Source: Lacticaseibacillus chiayiensis
GTDB lineage: Bacteria > Bacillota > Bacilli > Lactobacillales > Lactobacillaceae
Assembly (NCBI RefSeq): GCF_004123795.1
Contig: NZ_MSSM01000005.1
Coordinates: forward strand, 62,001-126,000
Direction of reading: 5' to 3'
Length of the DNA stretch: 64,000 nucleotides
Shown: positions 46,311 through 55,049 of the stretch, piece after piece
How the letters are laid out: every line of letters starts with the position of its first letter
How positions within the stretch are numbered: position 1 is the stretch's first letter
Program-made: the position numbers and the translations under genes
Notes under the pieces: model-generated
Told to the model about the DNA's origin: nothing
The model's database searches: none
What the model saw: only the letters and a program-made list of their open reading frames with translations

Positions 46311-46826
46311 TTACTTATCGGCTCGCGGTGCAAGCATTAAGAACATGCTGCGACCATCCATCTTTGGATGCGTTTCAACAGTAGCAATTTCCTTAACGGC
46401 ATCCGCCATCTGTTCAAGAACCTTACGACCAAGATCCTTGTGCGTAATTGCTCGACCACGGAATCGAACGCTCACTTTGACCTTGTCCCCTTTTTTCAGG
46501 AACTTCGTCGCGTTCTTAAGCCGGGTATTGAAATCTGCTTCACCAATGGTCGGGCTCAGGCGGATTTCCTTAATGGTGACAGTCTTTTGTTTCTTCCGAG
46601 CATCGCGCTCTTTCTTCTGCAGCTCGAATCGGAATTTCCCGTAGTCCATGATGCGGGCAACCGGTGGCTTGGCATTTGGCGATACTAAAACAACATCTAA
46701 GTTTGCATCCTCGGCAATGGCCAAGGCGTCACGCGTACTCTTAACGCCGAGCTGTTCACCGGTCTGGGAGATCAATCGAACTTCACGTGCGCGAATACTG
46801 TCATTGACTATCAGATCTCTTGCTAT
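46311..46826 (-). CDS. infC: Translation initiation factor IF-3 (AUA start)
   Basis: IF-3 checks start codon and initiator tRNA on the 30S subunit. The best start is ATA at 46826, eight nt after GGAGGTG and in frame with the rest, giving [19 protein letters not shown], the expected IF-3 N-terminus, and 171 residues. The first TTG (46775) or ATG would cut off conserved residues. Non-AUG starts (AUU, AUC, AUA) are typical for infC and let IF-3 limit its own synthesis. Core motifs: [38 protein letters not shown]. Confidence 0.95.
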   Translation of the reverse strand: MARDLIVNDSIRAREVRLISQTGEQLGVKSTRDALAIAEDANLDVVLVSPNAKPPVARIMDYGKFRFELQKKERDARKKQKTVTIKEIRLSPTIGEADFNTRLKNATKFLKKGDKVKVSVRFRGRAITHKDLGRKVLEQMADAVKEIATVETHPKMDGRSMFLMLAPRADK

Positions 46827-46970
46827 GGTTGTTCACCTCCGTGTGAATTTCAGAGAAAAAACAAAAACAGCGTGGCCACAAAGACCCCGCTGTTCATTAA
46901 ATACCGAACTAATGAGCCTAGAGGTCTAAAGACATGGGCGAGAAGCGGGAACTTCTGCTTTTTCTCAACA
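46827..46970 (-). promoter_or_regulatory. infC operon leader (L20-type autoregulatory leader)
   Basis: The RNA between the promoter and the AUA start has a first hairpin GCAGAAGTTCCCGCTTCT, then a terminator AACAGCG-N15-CGCTGTT followed by TTTGTTTTTT (46855-46894). This matches the Firmicute design where L20 binding favours premature termination. Confidence 0.8.
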
Positions 46971-46976
46971 CCGATA

Positions 46977-47005
46977 ACTATACAGGAGCAATCCGTCCGC
47001 GTCAA
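46977..47005 (-). promoter_or_regulatory. Sigma-A promoter of infC-rpmI-rplT
   Basis: TTGACG (47000-47005) and TATAGT (46977-46982) spaced by 17 bp on the minus strand. The -35 lies just downstream of the sseB-like stop. Confidence 0.8.
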
Positions 47006-47022
47006 GAGGGATCCTATCAATG

Positions 47023-47718
47023 TTATCGTTGGTAAAAGGGTGCGAACTCACCGCTGACATATCTACCTAGTTCATTGTCGGCTGGGCTGACATGAAATTG
47101 CTGAGTTTCCGGTAAATAGGCTTCTGCAAAACCGACCAATGCATGTAAATCAGCATCTTTATCGGCATCGACAACCAGTAGCAAGCTTTGTGCGTCGTCA
47201 GCCCGAATCATGGTGACAAGATAAGCTGCGTGCACGCTGGGGATTTTAGGAAGATAATCACGTAATCGATCAACAAGGTCAGCGGTTTCCTGAGTTGCCT
47301 CGCTAATTCGAACGGCCTCTCCATGTTTGGCCTGATCCGGTTTGGCAACATAAAACAAATTGGCACGGGATAACACCATGTTTTCGTCATACGGATTAAT
47401 GACCACGCCGAAAATGTCGCGATCCTCATATAGAAAATTAGCACAATCAGCAATTGTCGCAACCGCAAAATGATCGTGATCCGGACTTTTGGCAAAGTTT
47501 GCCTGATCCGTAAAAATCGGCAAATAGTCATGCCCATTGTCATCGGTGAGCATCACCACGGTCGGATCACCTGTGCGTGCCGTTCCTACTGGCAGCATAA
47601 ACCTGGCACTTTTTAAACCAGCATAAAATGCCGCCTGCGTGTCTTCATTTTGATCGGTTCGTAAAAGTCGCATCAGATGAATCAGTTGGGGATTTTGAAT
47701 TTGTGGCTCATCAGTCAT
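47023..47718 (-). CDS. SseB family protein
   Basis: A 231-residue cytoplasmic protein with the SseB N-terminal pattern (ARFMLPVG, VVMLTDDNGHDYLPIFTDQ, GVVINPYDENMVLSR) and a C-terminal SseB-like half (VHAAYLVTMI, LHALVGFAEAYLP). Known in E. coli as 'enhanced serine sensitivity' protein; molecular role unknown. The ATG at 47718, nine nt after GGAG, overlaps the preceding membrane-protein gene by 8 nt. The infC promoter lies at its 3' end. Confidence 0.85.
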   Translation of the reverse strand: MTDEPQIQNPQLIHLMRLLRTDQNEDTQAAFYAGLKSARFMLPVGTARTGDPTVVMLTDDNGHDYLPIFTDQANFAKSPDHDHFAVATIADCANFLYEDRDIFGVVINPYDENMVLSRANLFYVAKPDQAKHGEAVRISEATQETADLVDRLRDYLPKIPSVHAAYLVTMIRADDAQSLLLVVDADKDADLHALVGFAEAYLPETQQFHVSPADNELGRYVSGEFAPFYQR

Positions 47719-48100
47719 TGTTGTCATCTCCGTTGTCATGATGTAAATCAATCGTCATTTTGTATCGAAAATCCCGTAATTTTTTAGGTAAGCCGATCAG
47801 CCATGACAATAAAACGATGCCGACACTGCCGAAAACCGCCACGCCTTGAGGTTGAAATTCAATTTTGCCGAACCACCAATTGGCAATGCCATACGCGGCC
47901 AGTGCCGTTAGAAGCATCACGATCCCCATCAGCACCAGTAAACCACGACCGCGATGCGCAATGAGCCAGCGGCCGCGTTGACTGGGAGTTCGCCAGGGCA
48001 ACCTCAAGTAAACCAGCAAAACAACGAAATACAAGCTGGCTGCCAAAACTTTTGTGACAAAAAATAAAACGAGCCATGAAGTCCATAACGCAATAACCAC
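47711..48100 (-). CDS. Small three-helix membrane protein, unknown
   Basis: The 129-residue protein has three hydrophobic segments (about 3-29, 53-77 and 88-106), basic loops and an acidic, Asn/Asp-rich C-terminus. No family recognised. GTG start after AAAGGGTG. It is translationally coupled to the SseB-like gene, so the two probably function together. No promoter was assigned. Confidence 0.75.
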   Translation of the reverse strand: MVIALWTSWLVLFFVTKVLAASLYFVVLLVYLRLPWRTPSQRGRWLIAHRGRGLLVLMGIVMLLTALAAYGIANWWFGKIEFQPQGVAVFGSVGIVLLSWLIGLPKKLRDFRYKMTIDLHHDNGDDNND

Positions 48101-48195
48101 CTAGTCACCCTTTCTTCGATGTCTGTCGTAAATGTGTCCAGTGTATCACACATGGCAATCAAGGCTAAAGGATGGCTGGTTTGGAGCAACGATGA

Positions 48196-48230
48196 AGAAA
48201 AAAGGACTGGTCAAATAGCCCAGACCTTCC
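48196..48230 (-). terminator. Terminator of thrS
   Basis: AAGGTCTGG/CCAGTCCTT (one T-T mismatch), loop of nine nt, T6 on the minus strand. Confidence 0.75.
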
Positions 48231-48254
48231 CCTATGTCTTTTAAGGCAATTGCA

Positions 48255-50228
48255 TTAATCGCCTAAAACCTTCTTCGCTTCAGTGGACTTGGCCTTACCA
48301 TCGCGACTGTAGTTCTTCACTTCGGCAACCATAGCGTCAATGAACATGTTACCGGCTTCTTCTTCAGTATGCTCATCACCGTAACGTCGAACCGAAACGG
48401 CAGCATCGTTGAGTTCTTTGTCACCGACAACGACCGTATATGGAATTTTCTTGGTCTGGGCTTCGCGGATCTTGTAGCCCATCTTTTCATTACGATCATC
48501 GACTTTGACACGCAAGCCAGCTGCCAGCATCTGGCGCTTGATGCGGTTGACATAATCCAAGTGTAGATCATTGTTAACCGGGATCAAAACAGCCTGTGTT
48601 GGTGCCAGCCAAGTCGGGAACGCGCCCTTGTAGATTTCGGTCAGATAAGCGATGAAGCGCTCCATCGTGCCGACAATCCCACGATGAATCATGACCGGAC
48701 GATGCTCTTCACCGTCTTTGCCGACATAGGTCAGATTGAAACGTTCTGGCAACATGAAGTCCAACTGGATGGTTGACATTGTTTCGTCATTACCCAAGGC
48801 CGTCTTGGTCTGAATATCCAGCTTTGGCCCATAAAAGGCGGCTTCACCTTCAGCTTCATAGTAATCAAGATGCAAATCATCCATCGCACCTTTAAGCATG
48901 CTCTGACTGCGAGTCCACATTTCATCATCGTCAAAATACTTTTCGGTATTCTTAGGATCACGGTAGGAAAGGCGGAAGCTGTAATCAGTGATGTTGAAGT
49001 CTTCATAAACGTCCATAATCAAGCGCAGAATCTTCTTGAATTCCTCTTGAACCTGATCCAAGGCGACAAAGGTGTGGCCGTCATTCAGCGTCATTTCACG
49101 AACACGCTGCAGGCCGGACAAGGCGCCCGACTTTTCATAACGGTGCATCATGCCTAATTCAGCAATACGCAACGGCAATTCGCGATAGGAGCGAATATGA
49201 TGGTTGTAAATCTGAATGTGGCTCGGGCAGTTCATCGGCCGCAATTCGAGCATTTCGCCTTCGCCCATGTCCATTGGCGGGAACATGTCTTCACGATAAT
49301 GGTCCCAGTGGCCGGACGTCTTGTACAAGTCAAGGTTAGCAAGCACTGGCGTATAAACATGTTCATACCCATCGGCAATTTCCTTGTCGATGATATACCG
49401 CTCGATCACCCGCCGAATCGTTGCGCCATTTGGCATCCAGTAAGGCAGACCGGCACCAACTTTAGGATCGACAAAGAAAAGATCCAGATCGCGACCAATC
49501 ACTCGATGATCACGTTCGGCTGCTTCCTTGCGCCGTTGAGCATCGTCTTCAAGGCCCTTTTCACTCCAATAGGCGGTGCCGTAAATCCTTTGTAGCATTG
49601 GATTGCTGCTCTTGCCTTGCCAATAAGCGCCCGCCACTGACAGCAGTTTGAAATGCTTCAAATCTTTGAGACTCGGTAGCAGGACCTTTTCTTCAAAATC
49701 AACAAAGTCGCCCAACTTGTAGCCCTTGATCGGATCGCCAGCTGCTTCGACCAATTGCTTCTTGAACGGATCGTCTTTGAAGCGCGCAAAAGCATCGGCA
49801 CGACTGAGGACAACCGGTTCCAAAGCGGCGTTGGCTTTAACGATTTCTTCCATCTTCTTCTGAACCGTTGGCAAATCATCGACGCTGACCTGGCCATCTG
49901 ACCGGTCGGTGTCGTAGTAGAAACCATCCTCGATTGCTTCACCGTTACCAAAATGGATATCAGGATAGAGAGCCTTGAGTGCAGCAGCCAAAACAAACGC
50001 CGCTGTCTGACGCAAAACTGTCAGCCCTTCAGCATCATCCTTTGTCATAATCTGCAATTTGCCAGAATGTGCAATTGGTTCGTCGTACGGAATCAATTCG
50101 CCATCAAGCTTACCGGCAACTGCTTTTTTTGCCAGGCTATTGCTAATGCCTTCTGTGATGGCTTTCACCGTTGTGCCGTCTGGAAACTGTTTTACATTGC
50201 CATCAGGGAACGTAATATCTAATGCCAT
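48255..50228 (-). CDS. thrS: Threonyl-tRNA synthetase
   Basis: Class II synthetase of 657 residues with TGS domain (about 1-62), the editing domain (about 70-225), catalytic core and anticodon-binding domain (about 545-640). Core motifs: [24 protein letters not shown], and the class II motif 3 region [18 protein letters not shown]. The editing-domain HxxxH reads [10 protein letters not shown] with DIHFG rather than the canonical His motif, so editing may be weakened; alignment would be needed. SD AAAGGAG. Under a threonine T-box. Confidence 0.96.
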   Translation of the reverse strand: MALDITFPDGNVKQFPDGTTVKAITEGISNSLAKKAVAGKLDGELIPYDEPIAHSGKLQIMTKDDAEGLTVLRQTAAFVLAAALKALYPDIHFGNGEAIEDGFYYDTDRSDGQVSVDDLPTVQKKMEEIVKANAALEPVVLSRADAFARFKDDPFKKQLVEAAGDPIKGYKLGDFVDFEEKVLLPSLKDLKHFKLLSVAGAYWQGKSSNPMLQRIYGTAYWSEKGLEDDAQRRKEAAERDHRVIGRDLDLFFVDPKVGAGLPYWMPNGATIRRVIERYIIDKEIADGYEHVYTPVLANLDLYKTSGHWDHYREDMFPPMDMGEGEMLELRPMNCPSHIQIYNHHIRSYRELPLRIAELGMMHRYEKSGALSGLQRVREMTLNDGHTFVALDQVQEEFKKILRLIMDVYEDFNITDYSFRLSYRDPKNTEKYFDDDEMWTRSQSMLKGAMDDLHLDYYEAEGEAAFYGPKLDIQTKTALGNDETMSTIQLDFMLPERFNLTYVGKDGEEHRPVMIHRGIVGTMERFIAYLTEIYKGAFPTWLAPTQAVLIPVNNDLHLDYVNRIKRQMLAAGLRVKVDDRNEKMGYKIREAQTKKIPYTVVVGDKELNDAAVSVRRYGDEHTEEEAGNMFIDAMVAEVKNYSRDGKAKSTEAKKVLGD

Positions 50229-50410
50229 AAAGTAAGACTCCTTTGTTGTTTTTTCGAAGAGATCATCCGGGGAGGTGGTTGGTGCTCACTTCATAACGCG
50301 TTCGCCAGCCCAGAAATCTGCGTGTAAGGCCTTGGTCGCAATGGCCAAAGACCGGCCATCACGCCCAAGACCACTTACTCTCCGGTTTCTAACCGGGCTG
50401 GCTCACGCTT
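50229..50410 (-). other. Structured 180-nt segment between T-box terminator and thrS
   Basis: On the displayed strand GTAAG (50324-50328), CTTGG (50331-50335) and ATGGCC (50341-50346) pair in nested order with GGCCAT (50354-50359), CCAAG (50365-50369) and CTTAC (50374-50378). A separate CCGGTT-TCT-AACCGG hairpin lies at 50382-50396. A sequence resembling part of the T-box (CACTTCAT...AACGCGT) recurs near 50288-50302. No ORF. Confidence 0.6.
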
Positions 50411-50635
50411 AAAAAAAAGTCCCCAACATCTCCTAAGAGACATCAGGGACGATTTGTGATCGCGGTTCCACCCAGGTTGCCGACAGTCTTGCTGCGGGCC
50501 ACTTCATTAAACGCGTAACCTGCGCAATCGGGCCTTTTCGGCAATCTCGAGAAGTGGTTCGGATCAGGTCTTGCAAGACTTTCAGCCGTGGCCTTGCTCT
50601 CTGTCGGATGATCCTTTATTGCTTCCGTCTTCGAT
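50411..50635 (-). promoter_or_regulatory. T-box riboswitch, threonine, leader of thrS
   Basis: The T-box core GGGTGGAACCGCG lies at 50461-50474 and a terminator (arms AGTCCCCAACATCTC and GAGACATCAGGGAC, T8) at 50411-50450. GATCCGAACCACTTC upstream holds ACC, the probable Thr specifier. Confidence 0.92.
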
Positions 50636-50641
50636 AGCTAC

Positions 50642-50670
50642 ATTGAACCACATTGCGCGGCTGGGTGCAA
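50642..50670 (-). promoter_or_regulatory. Sigma-A promoter of thrS
   Basis: TTGCAC (50665-50670) and TTCAAT (50642-50647), spacing 17 bp, at the 5' end of the T-box leader. It overlaps the region just downstream of dnaI. Confidence 0.55.
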
Positions 50671-50690
50671 GCGGTTTTCTGAAAATTGCG

Positions 50691-51647
50691 TTATTCTTTA
50701 TCGTTTGGCACTTTATTTGTCATCGGATTGCGACGATTTTCTCCGCCAACCGTGACCTCCTTAGCCAGAAAACGGATTCGTTCCATAATGCGTTGTGCTT
50801 TTAGCATCTCGGAATTGCCGCGGTCAGTTCCGGCCAAGGATTCGGTTAAATCGGCCATGCTTTTGTTGGAGCTGAACAACGTCGGCATTTTTTCCTGCAT
50901 GCGATATTGCAAAATAATGCCAAGCACATCGTCACGTACCCACGGACTGATACTTTCAGCGCCGATATCATCAAGCATCAGTACCTGCGCGCGTTTGACA
51001 CGATCGATTTTTTTCAAGACCGTATTGCTGCCAATGGCACTTTTCATTTCAACAACAAAGGTCGGGACGTGGAGCAGCGTGGTTGCAATGCCGCCCTTGC
51101 TGGCAAGATCATTGGCAATGGCGCCTAACAAATAGGTTTTCCCAACGCCAAATGGACCGCTTAAATACAGGCCTTGATGAAAAGTTTTGGGATCAGCGAC
51201 AACTGCCAAAACAAACCGGTTTGCGGCCAGAAGCGCATCCACCCGCTCATCAGTCGGATCGTAATTCGTGAGACTTGCATCGTGAATATCTTTAGGCATA
51301 TTAACCGAAGTCACCAGCGATGCCTGTTTTGCCTCTTCGTCAGCCGCCATCTTTGCATCTGTCGGCTCATATGCAACATCAATCAGCCCGTTGGCAACGA
51401 CCAGCGTGGGTTGATAGCCGGGTGCCAATGGTAAGTCACCGCGGGCAATCTTGTTGCGCTCACTGACGAATTCATAGATTTTGGCCGTGCCGCGATCAAT
51501 CGCATCGTCAGCTAACTCTGCCTCGTGTTGCTTAAGGAAGGTCTGGACATCAGAATCCTGCAAGGCTGCTTTGACCATCTTAAAATATCGCTCCCGCCAC
51601 TGCCGAGAGTCCATTAACATTGCCAAGCGTTTGCGCATATCTTCCAC
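50691..51647 (-). CDS. dnaI: Primosomal protein DnaI (helicase loader)
   Basis: AAA+ ATPase that loads the replicative helicase with DnaB/DnaD. The 318 residues have an N-terminal helicase-interacting region (about 1-130), then Walker A GPFGVGKTYLLGAIA (about 160), Walker B VLMLDDIGAE, and the sensor region SSNKSMADL. Start is GTG at 51647, nine nt after GGAGG, overlapping the dnaB stop. Confidence 0.95.
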   Translation of the reverse strand: MEDMRKRLAMLMDSRQWRERYFKMVKAALQDSDVQTFLKQHEAELADDAIDRGTAKIYEFVSERNKIARGDLPLAPGYQPTLVVANGLIDVAYEPTDAKMAADEEAKQASLVTSVNMPKDIHDASLTNYDPTDERVDALLAANRFVLAVVADPKTFHQGLYLSGPFGVGKTYLLGAIANDLASKGGIATTLLHVPTFVVEMKSAIGSNTVLKKIDRVKRAQVLMLDDIGAESISPWVRDDVLGIILQYRMQEKMPTLFSSNKSMADLTESLAGTDRGNSEMLKAQRIMERIRFLAKEVTVGGENRRNPMTNKVPNDKE

Positions 51648-52999
51648 TAGTTCGTCCCTCCCTTTTCATCACCGAGTTGGCGTAACTTTTCCAACTGCGC
51701 AGCCAACGTCTGGCGATCTGCTTCGCTGACTTTTTTTTTCTTGGGTCGATAACCTTCCTTAGCCCAATCTGGCAGCTTTTCCTGCCGCACACCTTTATTC
51801 TGAGCTTGATAACGCCTTTTCCCGGTGGCTTTTTCTTGTTCAAACGTATGAATCTGCTGCAACGCTGCTTCCGGACTCGTCACATTGGCCTTCAACCAGC
51901 TATTTGCGATGGCATCCATCAACGCTTGATTGATACTGTCATTCGTTCGGAGAATATAATCAATCAGAATATTAATGGTAGGGGCATCAAAAACGTTGCG
52001 TTCACTAAGACTCTGTACCGCTCGCAGTTCATTATTGGCCGGATACATCCGATCATTCTTAGCCTGTTTGGTCGCGGTTAAAAACTGACGTGGCGGCATA
52101 CTTTTTGCCCGTTTCAACAGCGCCTCGTCAGCACTTGCGACTTTTGGCGGTTTGGTTGCCACTGGCTGCACCTTGGTTCGTGGCTGCTGACGGGTATAAC
52201 TTTGCTCGGCTAGCCGCCGCAAAGCGTTCAAGTCGATTTTGCCCGTCATCACATCGGTCGCCCGACTGATTAGCCGCGCAAAATCAGGCGGTTGAATCCC
52301 GTAAAACCCAGCGATTTGATAAAGTGCCTCTTGATGCTTGGCTAATTGACCTGACTGAATATTGCTGTTGGCTAACAGCGATTGCAGAAGCTCCCAATCA
52401 TAACCTTCACCGTTGCCCAGCCGCGGTAACTGGGGCTGACTTTGATCCATGGCCTTTTTAGCCGCAACGACCGCACTCGGTTCCTCACGCAAATTGTGGT
52501 CAAACCGAAACACGTCCAAAAATTTTGCCGTAATCTCCTGCCATTCCGGGCGACGAACTGGTTTCAGACTGAATTGTGCGACCAGTTCGTCATACCTTTT
52601 TTCGCCAACCTTGTCATAAAGCAACAAGCCCATCAAATCGTCTTTAAAAAAGGCATCCGGCTGCACTGGCGGGTAAAGTTCATAGGCATAATAGCGTCCC
52701 AGTGAATCAACCTGCGTATAGGTTCGCAATAAGCCAACCGCTTCCAGTTTGACGCGGGCCACAAAGAGTTGATCAATGTCGATATCCAACAAATCCAACA
52801 GCCAGAGTTGCGGTCGCCGATCCGTCACCAGAGCACGGTCTTTGACTTCCTGCCATAAGCTTAGATAAAGTGCCATGGGAATCGGACCCACGAGCGGTTG
52901 ATAAAGCGAAATAGCTACTTTTTCGTCAAAATCACTAAAATAACCTGCCTTGGTCAATACAAAACCTGCTTGTGGCATAAACGTATCCGGACGCTGCAT
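51647..52999 (-). CDS. dnaB: Replication initiation and membrane attachment protein DnaB (DnaB/DnaD family)
   Basis: This Gram-positive DnaB is a primosome component, not the E. coli-type helicase. N-terminal DDBH1 winged helix (about 1-110), a central DDBH2 region with LAKHQEALYQIAGFYGIQPPDFARLI, a second with INILIDYILRTNDSINQALMDAIANSWL, and a basic tail. ATG at 52999 follows GAGG by 11 nt; a GTG four codons earlier is possible. Followed directly by dnaI. Confidence 0.92.
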   Translation of the reverse strand: MQRPDTFMPQAGFVLTKAGYFSDFDEKVAISLYQPLVGPIPMALYLSLWQEVKDRALVTDRRPQLWLLDLLDIDIDQLFVARVKLEAVGLLRTYTQVDSLGRYYAYELYPPVQPDAFFKDDLMGLLLYDKVGEKRYDELVAQFSLKPVRRPEWQEITAKFLDVFRFDHNLREEPSAVVAAKKAMDQSQPQLPRLGNGEGYDWELLQSLLANSNIQSGQLAKHQEALYQIAGFYGIQPPDFARLISRATDVMTGKIDLNALRRLAEQSYTRQQPRTKVQPVATKPPKVASADEALLKRAKSMPPRQFLTATKQAKNDRMYPANNELRAVQSLSERNVFDAPTINILIDYILRTNDSINQALMDAIANSWLKANVTSPEAALQQIHTFEQEKATGKRRYQAQNKGVRQEKLPDWAKEGYRPKKKKVSEADRQTLAAQLEKLRQLGDEKGGTN

Positions 53000-53025
53000 A
53001 TCGAAATTCACCTCTTTTCAGACAA

Positions 53026-53053
53026 CGGACCTGAGACAGCTGCCTCAGGTCCG
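53026..53053. repeat. Hairpin between nrdR and dnaB
   Basis: CGGACCTGAG/CTCAGGTCCG, a perfect 10-bp stem with an 8-nt loop. No T tract follows on the minus strand, so it is not a classical terminator; it may adjust expression of dnaB-dnaI after nrdR. Confidence 0.6.
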
Positions 53054-53068
53054 CTTGTTTCCTGCTCA

Positions 53069-53536
53069 CTATTTCTTGGCCTTCTCCTTCTTCATCATAT
53101 CCTGAAGCTTTTGCATGAAGACGGACATATCTTTGAACTGACGATAAACACTGGCAAAACGAATATACGCCACGTCATCAACATCCGCTAGCTTGGACAT
53201 GACGTATTCTCCAATCGCTTGACTGGAAACTTCATTTTCGCCGATGGCACGCAGCTGATTTTCGACCGAATCAACGATTCCTTGCATCTGCTCCATGGTG
53301 ACCGGCCGTTTTTCTGCCGCCCGGATCAGCCCTTTCAGAATCTTCTCACGATTGAACTCTTCTCTGGTACCGTTTTTCTTAATTACCAATAACGGGGTTT
53401 GTTCGACGCGTTCAAAAGTTGTGAAGCGAAACCCGCAATTCTCGCATTCACGCCGGCGTCGGATCGCCCGACCGCCGTCTGTGGGACGCGAATCAACGAC
53501 CCGCGAACTATTATGATGGCAATGGGGACATTGCAC
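53069..53536 (-). CDS. nrdR: Transcriptional repressor NrdR
   Basis: NrdR senses (d)ATP and represses ribonucleotide reductase genes. Zinc ribbon CPHC-x28-CENCGF (residues 3-36) and the ATP-cone (about 49-139, [20 protein letters not shown]) are both complete. The 155 residues start with GTG after GGTGGAG. It comes after coaE and before dnaB, a conserved order. Confidence 0.96.
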   Translation of the reverse strand: MQCPHCHHNSSRVVDSRPTDGGRAIRRRRECENCGFRFTTFERVEQTPLLVIKKNGTREEFNREKILKGLIRAAEKRPVTMEQMQGIVDSVENQLRAIGENEVSSQAIGEYVMSKLADVDDVAYIRFASVYRQFKDMSVFMQKLQDMMKKEKAKK

Positions 53537-53590
53537 GACTCCACCTTCTTAATCAAAGTTTGATAGCTTATTATAGCACGTGCACGCCGC

Positions 53591-54193
53591 TTATGATAGG
53601 TGCTGCAGTTGCCGAATCAAGGCTTTCGCTTGGGCGATAGTTGCTTCCGCTTGGCCATTATTATCGATAACAAAATCAGCCATGGCCGCTTTTTTCGCTA
53701 AGGGTATCTGTGATGCGATGCGTTCTTTGGCTTCCGCTTCTGTCAAACCATCGCGGATCATTAGGCGGGCCAATTGAACATCAGGGTCAACGGTCACAAC
53801 AGCAACACCATCGAAGGCATCAGCGTAATCGGCTTCATATAAGAGCGGAATGTCCCCAACCACAATCGCAGCACCACCAGCCTTTGCCTGTGCTAACGCT
53901 TGATTAATCGCCGCGCGCAGGTACGGCCGATTAATCTGATTCAGTGCCTCCAAACGCCGCGGTTGGGAAAAGACAATTTCACCAAGCTTGGCGCGGTTAA
54001 GCCTACCGTCTTCGCGCAGCACTTGCGGTCCAAAGGCCTGGACAATACGGGCAAGTGCAGGGCGACCGGGTTCGACAATCCGACGCGCAATCACATCTGC
54101 ATCCACGACTGGATAGCCAGCCGCTTTAAAAACCCGGCTCACGGTTGATTTGCCCGATGCAATACCGCCTGTCAAGCCCAGTAAATAAGTCAT
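53591..54193 (-). CDS. coaE: Dephospho-CoA kinase
   Basis: Last step of coenzyme A synthesis. P-loop GLTGGIASGKST is near the N-terminus, followed by VDADVIARR and a lid region (LNQINRPYLRAAI); later VVGDIPLLYE. The ATG at 54193, eight nt after GGAGG, gives 200 residues and overlaps mutM by 4 nt. Confidence 0.96.
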   Translation of the reverse strand: MTYLLGLTGGIASGKSTVSRVFKAAGYPVVDADVIARRIVEPGRPALARIVQAFGPQVLREDGRLNRAKLGEIVFSQPRRLEALNQINRPYLRAAINQALAQAKAGGAAIVVGDIPLLYEADYADAFDGVAVVTVDPDVQLARLMIRDGLTEAEAKERIASQIPLAKKAAMADFVIDNNGQAEATIAQAKALIRQLQHLS

Positions 54194-55038
54194 GCCGGCC
54201 GCCTCCTTTGATGCAGAGGCTGGCAGTGCGGACAATAATGGGTGCCGCGTTGGCCGACTTTGATTTTAACAATGAGCGTGCCGCACCGATCACAAGGGGT
54301 TCCTTCCCGATCGTAAACATGTAAGGCATCTTGAAAAGAACCGCGGTTACCTTCTGCATCAACGTAGGTATGAGCACTGGTGCCACCAGCAGCAATGGCT
54401 GCATCTAACTCCTTGATAATATTGTCGTGTAAGCTATGAATTTCTTTTTTGGTCAGTGTGTCTGCCGGTTGTAACGGGTTCAAGTGACTTAGCCATAAAA
54501 CTTCATCGGCATAAATATTTCCGATGCCCGCAACTACGGTTTGATCTAACAACACCGATTTAATCGCTTTATGGTGTCGTTTCAGCTTCTGTGCAAACGT
54601 CTTCTCCTCAAACGTGGCTGGCGTTGGTTCCGGTCCCATTTTTGCCAACGCGGGCACCGAATCCTCCTTGCCAGTATGAATCAACCGCATACGGCCAAAC
54701 TTGCGTAAATCCCGATAGCGCAGTTGACCCCCATCCTGGAATGTAAATGTCACATGATCGTGCTTGTCAAATGGTGTATGGGCGTCGGCCACAACGTAAT
54801 AGCGACCTTCCATGCGTAAATGACTGATAATCGTTTCACCGTTACTCAGTCGAATCAACAGGTATTTTCCTCGCCGATCAATTGTGGTGACAGCAGCACC
54901 TACGACCTCTTTTTGAAAAGTCGACAAGCCATTAATCAGAATTTTCTCCCAATTTGTGCTAATTGCAGTGATCTGTTTATTTTTGATAAGTGGCAATAAC
55001 GAACGGCGAACCGTTTCAACTTCAGGTAACTCTGGCAT
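54190..55038 (-). CDS. mutM: Formamidopyrimidine-DNA glycosylase
   Basis: Base-excision repair glycosylase/AP lyase for 8-oxoG and FapyG. After the initiator Met the catalytic N-terminus PELPEVETVRR is present; the H2TH domain has GIGNIYADEVLW (about 170-182). A C-terminal zinc finger with CDRCGTLIVKIKVGQRGTHYC-type spacing (here CDRC and CPHC) closes the 282-residue protein. It follows polA after 11 nt. Confidence 0.97.
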   Translation of the reverse strand: MPELPEVETVRRSLLPLIKNKQITAISTNWEKILINGLSTFQKEVVGAAVTTIDRRGKYLLIRLSNGETIISHLRMEGRYYVVADAHTPFDKHDHVTFTFQDGGQLRYRDLRKFGRMRLIHTGKEDSVPALAKMGPEPTPATFEEKTFAQKLKRHHKAIKSVLLDQTVVAGIGNIYADEVLWLSHLNPLQPADTLTKKEIHSLHDNIIKELDAAIAAGGTSAHTYVDAEGNRGSFQDALHVYDREGTPCDRCGTLIVKIKVGQRGTHYCPHCQPLHQRRRPA

Positions 55039-55049
55039 TCCCGTTCTCC

